A stretch of DNA of 64,000 bases from Maribacter polysaccharolyticus (GCF_028882255.1 NZ_JARBUY010000004.1:322328-386327); one strand, 5' to 3'; counted from the first letter of the stretch, positions 16,679-26,821 are shown. Numbers and translations are program-made. The notes: generated by a model not told the origin, from the letters alone.

Positions 16679-18934
16679 ATGAAGATTTTTTTACGCATCA
16701 TTACGGCATTCATCCTTATCGCTTTTGTCTCTTGTAAAGAACAAAAAAATGGGGAATACACGGAAATACCACCTGAAAACCTCGATAATATTTTCGCCTC
16801 GACCGAACAAATTCCCGATTCCGATTTTTTAGGGGATGATGCCTGCAAAAAATGCCATGTTCAGGAATACAAGGACTGGGAAGGATCCCATCATGATAAA
16901 GCCATGCAATTGGCAAATAGGGAAACCATTTTAGCTGATTTTAAAGGGGAGAAATTCACCAGCCAAGGGGTTACGTCACGATTTTATACCCAAGGTGACG
17001 ATTTTTTCGTGCATACGGAAGGACCCGATGGCAAGTACCATGATTATAAGATCATTTATACTTTCGGTATCACCCCGCTACAGCAATACATTGTGGAATT
17101 CCCCAATGGTCGATACCAATGCCTTAGAACTGCGTGGGACTCCATAAAAAACAAATGGTTCGACCTATACCCCGATTTTAAGGTAGTACATTCCGAATGG
17201 TTGCACTGGTCTAGAGGAGGGTTAAACTGGAACACCATGTGTTCTGACTGCCACTCTACCAATGTCAGGAAAAACTACAACCCGGACACCAAGGGGTATG
17301 ACACCAAATTCGCCTTGATCAACGTCAACTGTGAGGCCTGTCACGGTCCGGGAAAACAGCATGTTGATGAAGCTTCCCGCATGGGCCAGGACTATAAAGC
17401 GTCCGGAAACATGCAAATGACAGTGAATACACCCCCTAAGGAACTGGTCGATCAATGCGCCAGATGCCATATGCGACGGGAACAGATTTCGGAGTACTTC
17501 AATTTCGAAGGTACCATGCTCGATCATTATTTTCCACAATTGATCGACGATAGATTATATTTTGCGGATGGGCAGATTCTTGATGAGGATTATGTTTACG
17601 GCTCCTTTATACAGAGTAAGATGTACCAGAACAATGTCATGTGTACCAATTGTCATGATTCGCACTCCTTAGCCCTCAAATTCGAAGGGAACGATTTATG
17701 TTTGCAATGCCATGTGCCCGAAAATTACAATACCCCTAAACACCATTTTCATGAGGTGAATTCGGAAAGTGGGCAGTGTATTAATTGCCATATGACAGGC
17801 AGATATTATATGGGCAATGATTTTAGAAGGGACCATAGCTTCAGGATCCCCAGACCCGATCTAAGCATAAAATACGACACTCCGAATGCCTGTGTGGGTT
17901 GTCACGAGGACAAGGATAACGAATGGGCTTGGGAAGCTTTCAAGGAACTGTACGGCACTCCGGATTATGAACACTTTTCCGAAATGTTGGCCCCGGGAAT
18001 CCACGGTGACCCCGAGGGCAAGGAAGCACTTTTAAAATTGATGCACGATACCCTTCAACCTGAAATTGCAAGGGCCTCGGCCATTAATGGGATGCAATAT
18101 TATATCAATGCCAATGACATGAACAATTTAATGACCTTTTTAGAGGACTCCTCTCCGTTGGTAAGGGGCGCCACATTGGATGTCTTGGGCAATATAAATA
18201 CTACCGATTACGCCACCTACCTGATTCCCCTTTTAAAAGACCATAAAAGATCGGTCAGGGTAAAGGCGTTTTATGCCTTGGGAACATTGAATGAAAACCA
18301 AATTCCTTCCGAATACAAAGAGGCCTACGCCAGGGTCAAAAAAGAGTTTTTCACCTATTTGGACGCTACATCCGATTTTTCAGGTGGATTGGCCAAGAAA
18401 GCCAGTTATTATCTCAAGAAAGGAGACCTCTCCCAAGCCATAGAAAATTATGGAAAAGCCCTGGATATAGACCCCTTGAATAATTTGGTGCGAACGAGTT
18501 TGGCCAATCTATATTACAGGAACGGAGAATTGGACAAGGCCGAAAAAGCATTTAAAACGATAATCGAGCAAGAACCCGGGTACGGTCCCACCTATTACTC
18601 TTTGGCACTCCTATTGGCCGAGGTGGGCAGAACAAAGGAAGCGATTACAGAATTGGAAAAGGCAATTACCTATATGCCTGAAAATTTAAGGGTCTATTAT
18701 AATCTTAGCCTGTTATATGACAAGGGAAATGAAAGGGTTAAAGCAAAGAACACCCTACTGAAAGGGTTAAAGGTGGCCCCCACCAATGAGGACCTCTTAT
18801 ATACGTTGGCTTTTTTCTATTCCAAATACGGAGAAACCGAAAAAGCGAAGGAAGTCGGTAGGCAACTCTTACAATTGTATCCCAACAATCGCAATTACAT
18901 AACGTTTATGCAACAATTGGAAGCCGTAAATTAA
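16679..18934 (+). CDS. Octahaem c-type cytochrome lipoprotein with HEAT-like and TPR repeats
   Basis: A 751-residue exported multihaem protein. The lipobox ends at Cys19 (AFVSC). Eight CxxCH haem-binding motifs start at Cys56, 188, 218, 260, 322, 341, 367 and 405 (CKKCH, CSDCH, CEACH, CARCH, CTNCH, CLQCH, CINCH, CVGCH). The part after about residue 430 first shows HEAT-like helical pairs (SSPLVRGATLDVLGNI, KRSVRVKAFYALGTL) and then TPRs (DLSQAIENYGKALDIDP and following). The cytochrome part resembles the cytochrome c554 / multihaem superfamily. It needs cytochrome c maturation outside the membrane. Its electron partner is unknown; no reductase, quinol oxidase or second cytochrome is next to it. 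Detecting eight haems is direct; the role is not. Confidence 0.9.
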   Translation: MKIFLRIITAFILIAFVSCKEQKNGEYTEIPPENLDNIFASTEQIPDSDFLGDDACKKCHVQEYKDWEGSHHDKAMQLANRETILADFKGEKFTSQGVTSRFYTQGDDFFVHTEGPDGKYHDYKIIYTFGITPLQQYIVEFPNGRYQCLRTAWDSIKNKWFDLYPDFKVVHSEWLHWSRGGLNWNTMCSDCHSTNVRKNYNPDTKGYDTKFALINVNCEACHGPGKQHVDEASRMGQDYKASGNMQMTVNTPPKELVDQCARCHMRREQISEYFNFEGTMLDHYFPQLIDDRLYFADGQILDEDYVYGSFIQSKMYQNNVMCTNCHDSHSLALKFEGNDLCLQCHVPENYNTPKHHFHEVNSESGQCINCHMTGRYYMGNDFRRDHSFRIPRPDLSIKYDTPNACVGCHEDKDNEWAWEAFKELYGTPDYEHFSEMLAPGIHGDPEGKEALLKLMHDTLQPEIARASAINGMQYYINANDMNNLMTFLEDSSPLVRGATLDVLGNINTTDYATYLIPLLKDHKRSVRVKAFYALGTLNENQIPSEYKEAYARVKKEFFTYLDATSDFSGGLAKKASYYLKKGDLSQAIENYGKALDIDPLNNLVRTSLANLYYRNGELDKAEKAFKTIIEQEPGYGPTYYSLALLLAEVGRTKEAITELEKAITYMPENLRVYYNLSLLYDKGNERVKAKNTLLKGLKVAPTNEDLLYTLAFFYSKYGETEKAKEVGRQLLQLYPNNRNYITFMQQLEAVN

Positions 18935-19059
18935 AAAGCTTGAAGTTTTACAAGTTAAAAATCAAGTTTACTTACCGGCAAATCAACGAAATTAACAGGC
19001 CTTTAAGTCCCTAAGGCAGGGTAATTGCTATCTTTATCCCCATAAATTACGGTATAACG

Positions 19060-19716
19060 ATGGATATTAAGCCTGCTTTACTTTTTGCTTTTTCTTTACT
19101 GATATACACGACCATGACCGCACAAACGGACATACCGAACAGTACCCCTTTGGAAATCGGCGTAATGACTACCCCCGACAACAATAACAACACCTCGCAA
19201 GGAGCTGCTTTGAATATCCCCTCTATCATAGACCTAAAGCCAAATGTCAATCTAAAGGACTCACTCAGCACCGTACCTATTAACATGAATCTTGACAACG
19301 GAATGCTACAGGCCGGGCATGATTTAAAACTGGACACCAAAATAGGCCGTTCAGAAAAACAAGGGGGATCCAAGGAAAAATTCGGTGACCAATATTTGGG
19401 GGACATCAAGAATAATGGAAAATTCGTAGGCATTGTCTGTCGTGACCATGAATATGTAGATGGTGACCGGGTGAAGATTTCGCTCAACGGACGGGTTATC
19501 GACTATAACGTGTTACTCACCGCTAACTTCAAGGGAGTCAATATAGACTTGGAAAAGGGTTTTAACCGTTTGGATTTCGAAGCCTTAAACGAGGGCTCGT
19601 CAAGTCCCAATACGGCCCAGGTCGCCGTATATGATGACGAAGGCAATTTGATCTATTCCAACAGATGGCTATTGTCCCAAGGCTCAAAAGCGACTTTGAT
19701 CATTACAAAGGAGTAG
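19060..19716 (+). CDS. Secreted protein of unknown function
   Basis: A 218-residue protein with a signal peptide (cleavage near MTAQ, about residue 22). The middle is low-complexity and Asn/Asp/Gly-rich; the last 100 residues look like a beta-sandwich (DGDRVKISLNGRVIDYNV, then NTAQVAVYDDEGN). I recognise no catalytic motif. It is 125 bases after the cytochrome gene on the same strand and could be co-transcribed, but nothing in the protein suggests a shared role. No lipobox Cys is present, so it is probably periplasmic or released. Confidence 0.75.
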   Translation: MDIKPALLFAFSLLIYTTMTAQTDIPNSTPLEIGVMTTPDNNNNTSQGAALNIPSIIDLKPNVNLKDSLSTVPINMNLDNGMLQAGHDLKLDTKIGRSEKQGGSKEKFGDQYLGDIKNNGKFVGIVCRDHEYVDGDRVKISLNGRVIDYNVLLTANFKGVNIDLEKGFNRLDFEALNEGSSSPNTAQVAVYDDEGNLIYSNRWLLSQGSKATLIITKE

Positions 19717-19790
19717 TTTTGGGTAGTCCTCGATCCCCGGCCGATCCCTAATTTAGTAACAGCGCTTACTCCAAAGGCTATGGCTTTCAC

Positions 19791-21464
19791 TTACAAAAAA
19801 GCCAATGCCAATTTAATATCCTCATAATCCACTTTACCGTTGAGTGCAAAATGTAACGGCTTTAAACTTGTAGTATCCTCTTTTATTCCCTTTTTGGCTT
19901 TTGCGACTTTTTCGAGCAAAACAGCATCGGGTCTGTAAAAATCGAGATCTTCGTTCGGAAAATCTTTTCGCAATCGAATCAAATGACCCGCGATGGTCCC
20001 CTGTGACAACCCACGCTCTTCGGCGATTTTTTCCAATGGCATTTTTTGTTTCAGGTAGCCCAACGTAATTTCATAAGTCGATCGTTTTTTTACTTTCTTC
20101 CCTTTTAATTTTTTTGAATGCGCTTCGATTTCTTTAATATTTGTAAGTCCACCACATGCTTTTATAAACTGCATTGTTTCTTCTTCCAATGTTTTAAAAT
20201 CATACTCAGCATCCGCGATTTGGGAAAGTTCCTGAAATCGCAAATCGGCCTTGAGTGCCAGTCCATCGACCCTAAGGGCCATTTCATTAAAACCTGAAAG
20301 GTGTAAATTTTCAATATCCCTCAATCGGGAAAGAGCCACATACCCCTGCCCGCGTTCAAAGGTTTTCGAAAGATCTATAAATGCGGCATCCAAGGTCATG
20401 CCCTGACATTTATGAACGGTAATTGCCCATGCCAACCGTAGGGGTATTTGATCCAAACTTGCCAATACCTTACCAAAATCGTCATGTATGCCCCAAGTTT
20501 CTTGTTTTACGGTTATCCGCTTTTCGTCAAATGTCTTTACAACAGGAAAACCCTCTTCGGTAAAATCAATGACCGTGCCCAACGTCCCATTTACATAACC
20601 TTGCTCAGGATTGTTGCGGACGAACATCACCTTGGCTTCTATTTTCAACTCGAGATACTCATGGGCCAAAACGGATTTCTTTAAGGTCTCTACCAACTTT
20701 TTATTGCCTTTGGTAGCAGCCTTGAACTTTCTTGAACGGCCAGGCAGCTTTTCCAATTCCAAAGTGTTCAACCGATCTACATCGATATTATGGGTAAACA
20801 ATTTAGTCGGTATTTCCTTTTTATCAAGAACATTCGTCCCCGCATTTTTAAGTAGTTCCATGCTCCGAGGCGAAATGTTCGCCGATCGGATCTCACTTAA
20901 GATTCCATTTAGGATATTATCCCCTTCTTGGCGATATTGTTCGGTCAAATAACAGATTTTCAAATCTGCGGAAAGCCAAGCTTGGGACATGAATGAAAAT
21001 TTGTCCTTACTTTTCTCTTCGTTCCTTCCTATTGGGGGTAATTGAAAAAAATCGCCGCATAATACGATCTGTATACCGCCGAAGGCCCGATGGTCCTCCT
21101 TAAAAAAACGAAGTACCTCATCGACCATATCCAATTGGTTTTTATGCAACATTGATATTTCATCAATGATAAGGATCATAGCCTCTTCCAAATGTTTTTT
21201 AAGATATTTCTTGGTACGCAATGTCACCAAATTGGCCCTGGTCAATCTTTCCTTAATACCGAATCCGGCCCATGAATGTATGGTCATTCCATTCATGTGG
21301 GTGGCGGCAATCCCTGTGGATGCGGTAATTGCTACAGGCACCTTTCGCTCCTTTAGGTAAGAGATATACGTATTGAGTACATAGGTCTTTCCCGTACCTG
21401 CGGAACCTGTAAGGAAAACATTTTTCCCCGATTTTAAAAGAGCCAGTGCTTTTTCTTGTTGCAT
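19791..21464 (-). CDS. PIF1/RecD-type helicase with C-terminal helix-turn-helix domain
   Basis: A 557-residue superfamily 1 DNA helicase. Walker A is GSAGTGKTYV near residue 19; motif II is ILIIDEISML near 95; FGGIQIVLCGDFFQLPP near 128 is the PIF1-like motif III; and later motifs AWAITVHKCQGMTLD and YVALSRL near 350-385 match PIF1/UvrD-C2. After about residue 460 a helix-turn-helix domain follows (LEKIAEERGLSQGTIAGHL), a common tail in the Bacteroidota form. It probably unwinds DNA in replication or repair. The gene stands alone, convergent with the secreted unknown on its right-hand side of transcription. Confidence 0.9.
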   Translation of the reverse strand: MQQEKALALLKSGKNVFLTGSAGTGKTYVLNTYISYLKERKVPVAITASTGIAATHMNGMTIHSWAGFGIKERLTRANLVTLRTKKYLKKHLEEAMILIIDEISMLHKNQLDMVDEVLRFFKEDHRAFGGIQIVLCGDFFQLPPIGRNEEKSKDKFSFMSQAWLSADLKICYLTEQYRQEGDNILNGILSEIRSANISPRSMELLKNAGTNVLDKKEIPTKLFTHNIDVDRLNTLELEKLPGRSRKFKAATKGNKKLVETLKKSVLAHEYLELKIEAKVMFVRNNPEQGYVNGTLGTVIDFTEEGFPVVKTFDEKRITVKQETWGIHDDFGKVLASLDQIPLRLAWAITVHKCQGMTLDAAFIDLSKTFERGQGYVALSRLRDIENLHLSGFNEMALRVDGLALKADLRFQELSQIADAEYDFKTLEEETMQFIKACGGLTNIKEIEAHSKKLKGKKVKKRSTYEITLGYLKQKMPLEKIAEERGLSQGTIAGHLIRLRKDFPNEDLDFYRPDAVLLEKVAKAKKGIKEDTTSLKPLHFALNGKVDYEDIKLALAFL

Positions 21465-21638
21465 TATATTATTATTGGAACTACTTTAATATACGTAGTT
21501 TTTAAAACGTATTCACTTTTGGAAGATATCCATTATATCCCTAAAAACAAATCCCTGGATATATGTACCGTAGTCTACGGTTGATTTCCGTAGCTTTAAA
21601 TTTGGTTTTTTTGGTCCGATCAATGTAAAATGCTGTGA

Positions 21639-23831
21639 TTACCTCTTCCCGCCGGGCTTATACGTCTCTTTGGCATTTGCCAACACATCATCCCTATAAA
21701 AGGCTACCTCTTTGAATTCTATGTCGGCATAACGTTGCGCTTGATCATTGAAATGAGGTGACATTGGGTCCCCACTTTGACCACCGGCCAAAATGCTTTT
21801 CGCTTTCACCCTATCACCAAATTCCACTACAGCGACAAAGCTATTACCTCGCGTCCCGTATATCTTTTTGGTGTTATTGGTATATCGTGCCCCAAAAGCG
21901 GCCAAAGCTCCCCAGCGACCCGAAGCGAACCCGATGGGAATACTGGGCTTGGCATCATCAAAAGGTTGGCGCATATCCCCATTTAGGCGTTGGTAACGGT
22001 TTACTTCTCCCCAAGGTATTTCCCAAGTACCAAAATCGTCTTTCAACTTTGTAATAACGGTACTGAAAAGCATGATCATTTCCTTAGGGGTAAGATAAGT
22101 TTCCGTCGAATTGAAAAGTTCCATTTGGGAGGGTCTAATTTCCCCATTCATCCTGGTACGCCAATTTAAAATTTCGGTTCCATAATAATGTGCCAAGGTC
22201 ATTGCCTTTGATTCCCTTGAAGTTCTATAATCCCATTCCCGTAAAATGGTGATCGCAGCCCCCATATCCGATGGTCTATCGGGCTGATCATCATAAGCGG
22301 TGATCAAAGCCGGAATTAATTTTTCGAAAGCGGGCAAATAGGGGTCATGGGCCAGTTTGATCAGACCATCCAAAGTATATCCTTTTTTATCCTTTAGGAG
22401 GTTGATGGCATGTACTCCCCTAAAATTTTCCTGATCGATAGACATATAACCGGGATAATCCTCTTTTTTGGGACTAAACTCCATCGCAGCCGTATAAGGG
22501 GTTGAATTACAGTTTTGAAGCCATCCGTTTTCCGGGTTAAGCAATAGAATGGTTTCCTCCACGGTATGCAACCCTTGCCAATCGGTCTGCGGATCACTAC
22601 CATCCACAGGCTGGGAATAATCAAATTGCGTATCGCGCTTAGGCACGAAATTTCCATGAAAATAGGCAATGTTTCCTTCCGCATCGGCATAGACGGTATT
22701 GTTGGATGAATTTGTGCGTATATCCATCATTTCCCGAAATCCTTTATAACCCTTTTGTTTGGTTCTGATATAGGATTGCTCCAAGGCCTTGACAGGTTCC
22801 CACATCATGGCCGAGGCCGTCCATTGCCCATCGCTCATATGGGTAATCGGGCCATGATGGGTATGGTAGGCGGGAAAGGTTTTTTCTTTTAGTATATCGC
22901 CTTCTTTATATTTCAAGGTTATCCCGGATTCCTTTACAGGACGTAATTCTTCCCCATATTGGTACATGAGGTCATTGTCGATTTTTACAATGGTTTCCTT
23001 AAACTCATCCATTACATCGGTATAGGTAGAGGTATGCATCCAACCCGTTTTTTCGTTAAAGCCTTGATATACGAAAAATTGTCCCCAGGTTACGGCCCCA
23101 TAGGCGTTGAGGCCCTCCTCGCTGACCACATGTACTTCACCCCTGAAATAAAATGAAGTATGCGGATTGATCAAAAGCATGGTATTACCCGATTTTGTCA
23201 ATTTCCCTGAAATAGCTATTCCATTAGAACCCTGTGGTTCCGCCATTTCCTTCTCCTTTTTTATTTGCAGTTCCTCTGACTCGGGAATCTGCATGCCACT
23301 TTCATAAAATGCCTTTATTTTTGAAGTGGAAATCCGTTCTATATCACCCCCAATGGAGCCTTCACTGAAATACATGGGCATCCAGGGTTCAAAATGGGTC
23401 AATAATTTAGGTTGGACTTCTGGGTGGGTATGCAAATAATAATTGATGCCATCGGCAAATGCATTACACAATGCCTTTAACCAATCCGGACTATTTTCAT
23501 AATTGGCCTTGGCCTCCCCCTCGGTCATGAACAATTTAGCACGGAGATCACTGTAAATGGCATCTTCCCCCTCTACTTCGGACAAACGGCCAGTGGCCCA
23601 AATATAATTTTGTTCTACCCGGTTAAAATCATCCTCACATTGTGCATACAGCAAACCGAAAACCGCATCGGCATCGGTCTTGCCATAAATATGGGGTACC
23701 CCGAAGGCATCACGGATAATTTCAACATTGGCCGCTTGTGCTTCCCACTTTTCCACTTGGGGATCGTTTGGTTTTTCTGCCTTACAAGCCACTACCAAAA
23801 TAAATGACAACAAGCATATAATTCTTTTCAT
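21639..23831 (-). CDS. Penicillin-acylase-family (Ntn) hydrolase lipoprotein
   Basis: A 730-residue N-terminal-nucleophile hydrolase of the penicillin G acylase / acyl-homoserine-lactone acylase group. A lipoprotein signal ends LVVAC (Cys16). Family motifs are VEIIRDAFGVPHIYG near residue 36 at the start of the alpha chain and QGSNGIAISG near 200; Ser202 is the expected nucleophile, freed by self-cleavage just before it. The beta chain then runs to the end (for example FRGEVHVVSEEGLN). The substrate could be N-acyl-homoserine lactones, acylated peptides or other amides; the chain length preference is not readable. It is a single gene on the minus strand, 50 bases from the TPM gene. Confidence 0.9.
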   Translation of the reverse strand: MKRIICLLSFILVVACKAEKPNDPQVEKWEAQAANVEIIRDAFGVPHIYGKTDADAVFGLLYAQCEDDFNRVEQNYIWATGRLSEVEGEDAIYSDLRAKLFMTEGEAKANYENSPDWLKALCNAFADGINYYLHTHPEVQPKLLTHFEPWMPMYFSEGSIGGDIERISTSKIKAFYESGMQIPESEELQIKKEKEMAEPQGSNGIAISGKLTKSGNTMLLINPHTSFYFRGEVHVVSEEGLNAYGAVTWGQFFVYQGFNEKTGWMHTSTYTDVMDEFKETIVKIDNDLMYQYGEELRPVKESGITLKYKEGDILKEKTFPAYHTHHGPITHMSDGQWTASAMMWEPVKALEQSYIRTKQKGYKGFREMMDIRTNSSNNTVYADAEGNIAYFHGNFVPKRDTQFDYSQPVDGSDPQTDWQGLHTVEETILLLNPENGWLQNCNSTPYTAAMEFSPKKEDYPGYMSIDQENFRGVHAINLLKDKKGYTLDGLIKLAHDPYLPAFEKLIPALITAYDDQPDRPSDMGAAITILREWDYRTSRESKAMTLAHYYGTEILNWRTRMNGEIRPSQMELFNSTETYLTPKEMIMLFSTVITKLKDDFGTWEIPWGEVNRYQRLNGDMRQPFDDAKPSIPIGFASGRWGALAAFGARYTNNTKKIYGTRGNSFVAVVEFGDRVKAKSILAGGQSGDPMSPHFNDQAQRYADIEFKEVAFYRDDVLANAKETYKPGGKR

Positions 23832-23881
23832 AGATGTTCTTTTATTGATTTTTTATAAGGAAATATAAATGTAACCGATTT

Positions 23882-24922
23882 TTACCAGCCTCCGCTAGCT
23901 CCGCCACCACCGGAACTGCCTCCCCCACCGGAAAACGAACCGGAACTACCACTGGATGAGCCAGAACTAAATGAATGCGTTCCTGAAGAAGAGAATGTTT
24001 TCCTAAAATACGTTTTATCATTCTTTAACCAAGATATGCCCAATTCTTCTTTACCGGAAATTTTAAGTTTTATAAAAGCTATGATTGCGGCTATGCCAAA
24101 GAAAGGCACTAGGAACCAAAGTAAAACCGCAGGTTCATCGAATAGTTTTGCCAAGAGAAAGCGTTTAGGCTCATAAATACTAGAAACCACGGTTAAAGGA
24201 ACCAATACAAAGACCAAACCAATTACGCTTGAAAAAGACCCTGAAATAAGCATAAATAATCCAGGTACAACACCTAATTTACCCATAAAAATACCCCTGA
24301 AAACTTCTACTATATTTCTATAACTTTTTAAGAAAAAAAATCCGCCTACAGAAATAAAAATCAATAGGAAGATACCCATAAACACATTGCTGATAAATTG
24401 GCCTTTGTTCTCCCCATCCTCTATTTCCTGTTTAAATTCGGCCAATGCATCGGGATCGTTCAAAAACTGCATGAGTTGATTTGATGCTTCATTAACACCT
24501 TTAAAATAGTCCCCTTCTTTGAAATTGGGGATCATAGTGTTTCTTATGATTCTTGAAGCAACGGCATCTGTGATATAGGGTTCTAAGCCATATCCTACCT
24601 CTATTCTCACTTCCCTATCGCTTTCGGAAAACAATATGAGCAATCCATTATCCTTACCTTTCTGACCAATTCCGTTTTGATTGAACAGACCATTGGCATA
24701 AGATTCAATAGTATCAAAACCCAATTCTTCAATAGTAACCACTACGAACTGATTTGTGGTTTTTTCTTCGAAATCCAATAAACGTTGATTTAAATCAAGT
24801 ACTTGATCGGGAGTAAATACATCGGCACTATCGGTTACATAGTCACGTAATTCGTAAAATTGCTGTTGCGCATTGGAATAAAATGAAACCAATAGAAAAA
24901 GAAAAACTGTTTTTTTAAGCAT
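23882..24922 (-). CDS. TPM-domain membrane protein with Gly/Ser-rich tail
   Basis: A 346-residue protein of the TPM (YgcG) family. A signal peptide (to SNAQ, about residue 19) is followed by the extracytoplasmic TPM domain (VTDSADVFTPDQV, then FVVVTIEELGFDTIE and KDNGLLILFSESDREVRIE), then several hydrophobic helices from about 175 to 285. The C-terminal 35 residues are Ser/Gly repeats ending GGGGASGGW. This tail is standard for YgcG-like proteins and explains the low-complexity DNA at 23882-23990. The role is unknown; some TPM domains have been reported as acid phosphatases, and others assist in membrane-protein or photosystem assembly. Confidence 0.88.
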   Translation of the reverse strand: MLKKTVFLFLLVSFYSNAQQQFYELRDYVTDSADVFTPDQVLDLNQRLLDFEEKTTNQFVVVTIEELGFDTIESYANGLFNQNGIGQKGKDNGLLILFSESDREVRIEVGYGLEPYITDAVASRIIRNTMIPNFKEGDYFKGVNEASNQLMQFLNDPDALAEFKQEIEDGENKGQFISNVFMGIFLLIFISVGGFFFLKSYRNIVEVFRGIFMGKLGVVPGLFMLISGSFSSVIGLVFVLVPLTVVSSIYEPKRFLLAKLFDEPAVLLWFLVPFFGIAAIIAFIKLKISGKEELGISWLKNDKTYFRKTFSSSGTHSFSSGSSSGSSGSFSGGGGSSGGGGASGGW

Positions 24923-25084
24923 ACCATATAAATCCTGATACTCAAATACAAAAACCTTTATTGATACTCCGCATCATTATCAAAACCTATGCTAGATTCT
25001 CTCAAATCTTTAGAATTGAAGTAACTTGCGAGCGTTTTGCCGGAAAAATGGATTGGAGATGGCAAAACACATAAAAAAATAGCT

Positions 25085-26821
25085 ATGCCCGAAAAGAAAG
25101 TAAGTATCCTAACTGCCTTTAAAACGATCATTTGGCCAAGAAGGAATCTCGTATTCATTGGTCTTTTACTAATCGTTATCAGTAGGGCAGCGAGTTTCGT
25201 AACCCCCGTTGCCTCAAAATATTTGATCGATGATGTCATTGCCAACAATGATATGCAAATGCTTAAACTTTTGGTAACCGTAGTCATTTTGGCAATTCTC
25301 GTACAGGCGGTCACCTCCTTCCTATTGACCAAGATCCTTAGCGTACAGGCCCAATATATGATATCGGAATTAAGGGCCCAAGTACAGAAAAAAGTACTTT
25401 CATTACCCATCAGTTACTTTGACAATGCCAAATCGGGCGCATTGGTATCCCGTATAATGTCCGATGTTGAAGGGGTTCGGAACCTTATTGGCACGGGGTT
25501 GGTTCAACTGGTCGGGGGCATAATCACAGCCATCGTGTCTTTGATCTTATTGCTAAGGATAAGTCCAAGTATGACCCTGTTCACCTTCATCCCATTGACC
25601 ATTTTCGGAATAATAGCCTTAAAAGCCTTTAAAATCATACGTCCCATATTCCGAAATCGCGGAAAAATAAATGCCGAGGTCAAAGGAAGATTGACCGAAA
25701 CTTTAGGGGGGATAAGGGTAATAAAGGGATTCAACGCCGAAGAACAGGAACACAAGGTATTCGAAGCCGGGGTCGATGAATTATTCCAGAATGTAAAAAA
25801 GAGTTTGACCACAACGGCGTTTATGACCAGCTCCTCGACCTTTTTGATCGGTTTGGCCACCACTGGGGTCATGGGAATCGGCGGTTATAAAATAATGCAG
25901 GGTGAATTGACCATAGGCGATTTATTAATGTTCACCGTGTTATTGGGTACCATGGTCGCCCCCATAGTTCAAATGAGCAATATCGGTAGTCAATTGACCG
26001 AAGCCCTTGCCGGCCTAGACCGTACGGAAGAGTTAATGAACATGACCCCGGAAGCCGATGAGGCCCAACGGAATATTGTTTTGGACCATGTTGTGGGGGA
26101 TATGACCTTTAAGGATGTTTCCTTTGCGTATGAAGAAGATAAGGAAGTGCTGCACAACATCTCATTTGAGGTGAAATCCGGAACCGTGGTCGCACTGGTG
26201 GGGAGTTCCGGCTCGGGAAAGAGTACCATTGCGGGTCTGGCAGCAAGTTTCCTAAATCCACAGTCCGGTAAAATTACCATCGATGGCAATGATCTGGCCC
26301 ATGTAGACCTCAACAGTTTTCGCCAACACTTAGGTGTGGTATTGCAGGATGATTTTCTATTTGAAGGTACTATTCGAGAGAATATATTATTCCCAAGGCC
26401 CAATGCCTCCGAAGAAGAACTACAAAATGCGGTAAAAGCGGCCTATGTCGATGAATTCACCGATCGTTTTGATGACGGTCTTAATACATTGATCGGGGAG
26501 CGTGGCATTAAACTATCGGGCGGACAAAGACAACGGATCGCCATTGCAAGGGCCGTTTTGGCGAATCCGCGCCTATTGATATTGGATGAAGCCACTTCAA
26601 ACTTGGATACCGAGAGTGAAGCCTTGATCCAAAAAAGTTTGGCAAAACTCACCGAAGGGCGTACGACATTTGTCATTGCCCATAGATTGAGTACCATCAG
26701 AAAGGCAAATCAAATCCTGGTCGTAGAAAATGGACAAATCGCCGAACAGGGTACCCATGACGACCTCATAGCAAAAGAAGGAAGATACTATAACCTATTT
26801 ACTTACCAAGCAAGGATTTAA
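25085..26821 (+). CDS. ABC exporter, fused permease-ATPase (MsbA-like)
   Basis: A 578-residue half transporter from the ATG at 25085; the frame opens at 25037 but MPEKKVSILTAFK is the natural start. Six transmembrane helices occupy about residues 20-320. The nucleotide-binding domain has a complete Walker A (GSSGSGKST near 373), Q-loop (VVLQDDF), signature (LSGGQRQRIAIARA near 476) and Walker B (LLILDEATS), and the H-loop in VIAHR. It works as a homodimer or with another half unit; lipid, drug or peptide export are all possible. It contrasts with the second ABC protein of this window, whose motifs are decayed. It ends 19 bases from the convergent nifU gene. Confidence 0.93.
   Translation: MPEKKVSILTAFKTIIWPRRNLVFIGLLLIVISRAASFVTPVASKYLIDDVIANNDMQMLKLLVTVVILAILVQAVTSFLLTKILSVQAQYMISELRAQVQKKVLSLPISYFDNAKSGALVSRIMSDVEGVRNLIGTGLVQLVGGIITAIVSLILLLRISPSMTLFTFIPLTIFGIIALKAFKIIRPIFRNRGKINAEVKGRLTETLGGIRVIKGFNAEEQEHKVFEAGVDELFQNVKKSLTTTAFMTSSSTFLIGLATTGVMGIGGYKIMQGELTIGDLLMFTVLLGTMVAPIVQMSNIGSQLTEALAGLDRTEELMNMTPEADEAQRNIVLDHVVGDMTFKDVSFAYEEDKEVLHNISFEVKSGTVVALVGSSGSGKSTIAGLAASFLNPQSGKITIDGNDLAHVDLNSFRQHLGVVLQDDFLFEGTIRENILFPRPNASEEELQNAVKAAYVDEFTDRFDDGLNTLIGERGIKLSGGQRQRIAIARAVLANPRLLILDEATSNLDTESEALIQKSLAKLTEGRTTFVIAHRLSTIRKANQILVVENGQIAEQGTHDDLIAKEGRYYNLFTYQARI

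Noticed and set aside
23882-23990. Low-complexity Gly/Ser-coding DNA that looked like a repeat array
   Set aside because: It is the normal Gly/Ser-rich tail of the TPM protein, common to the family.
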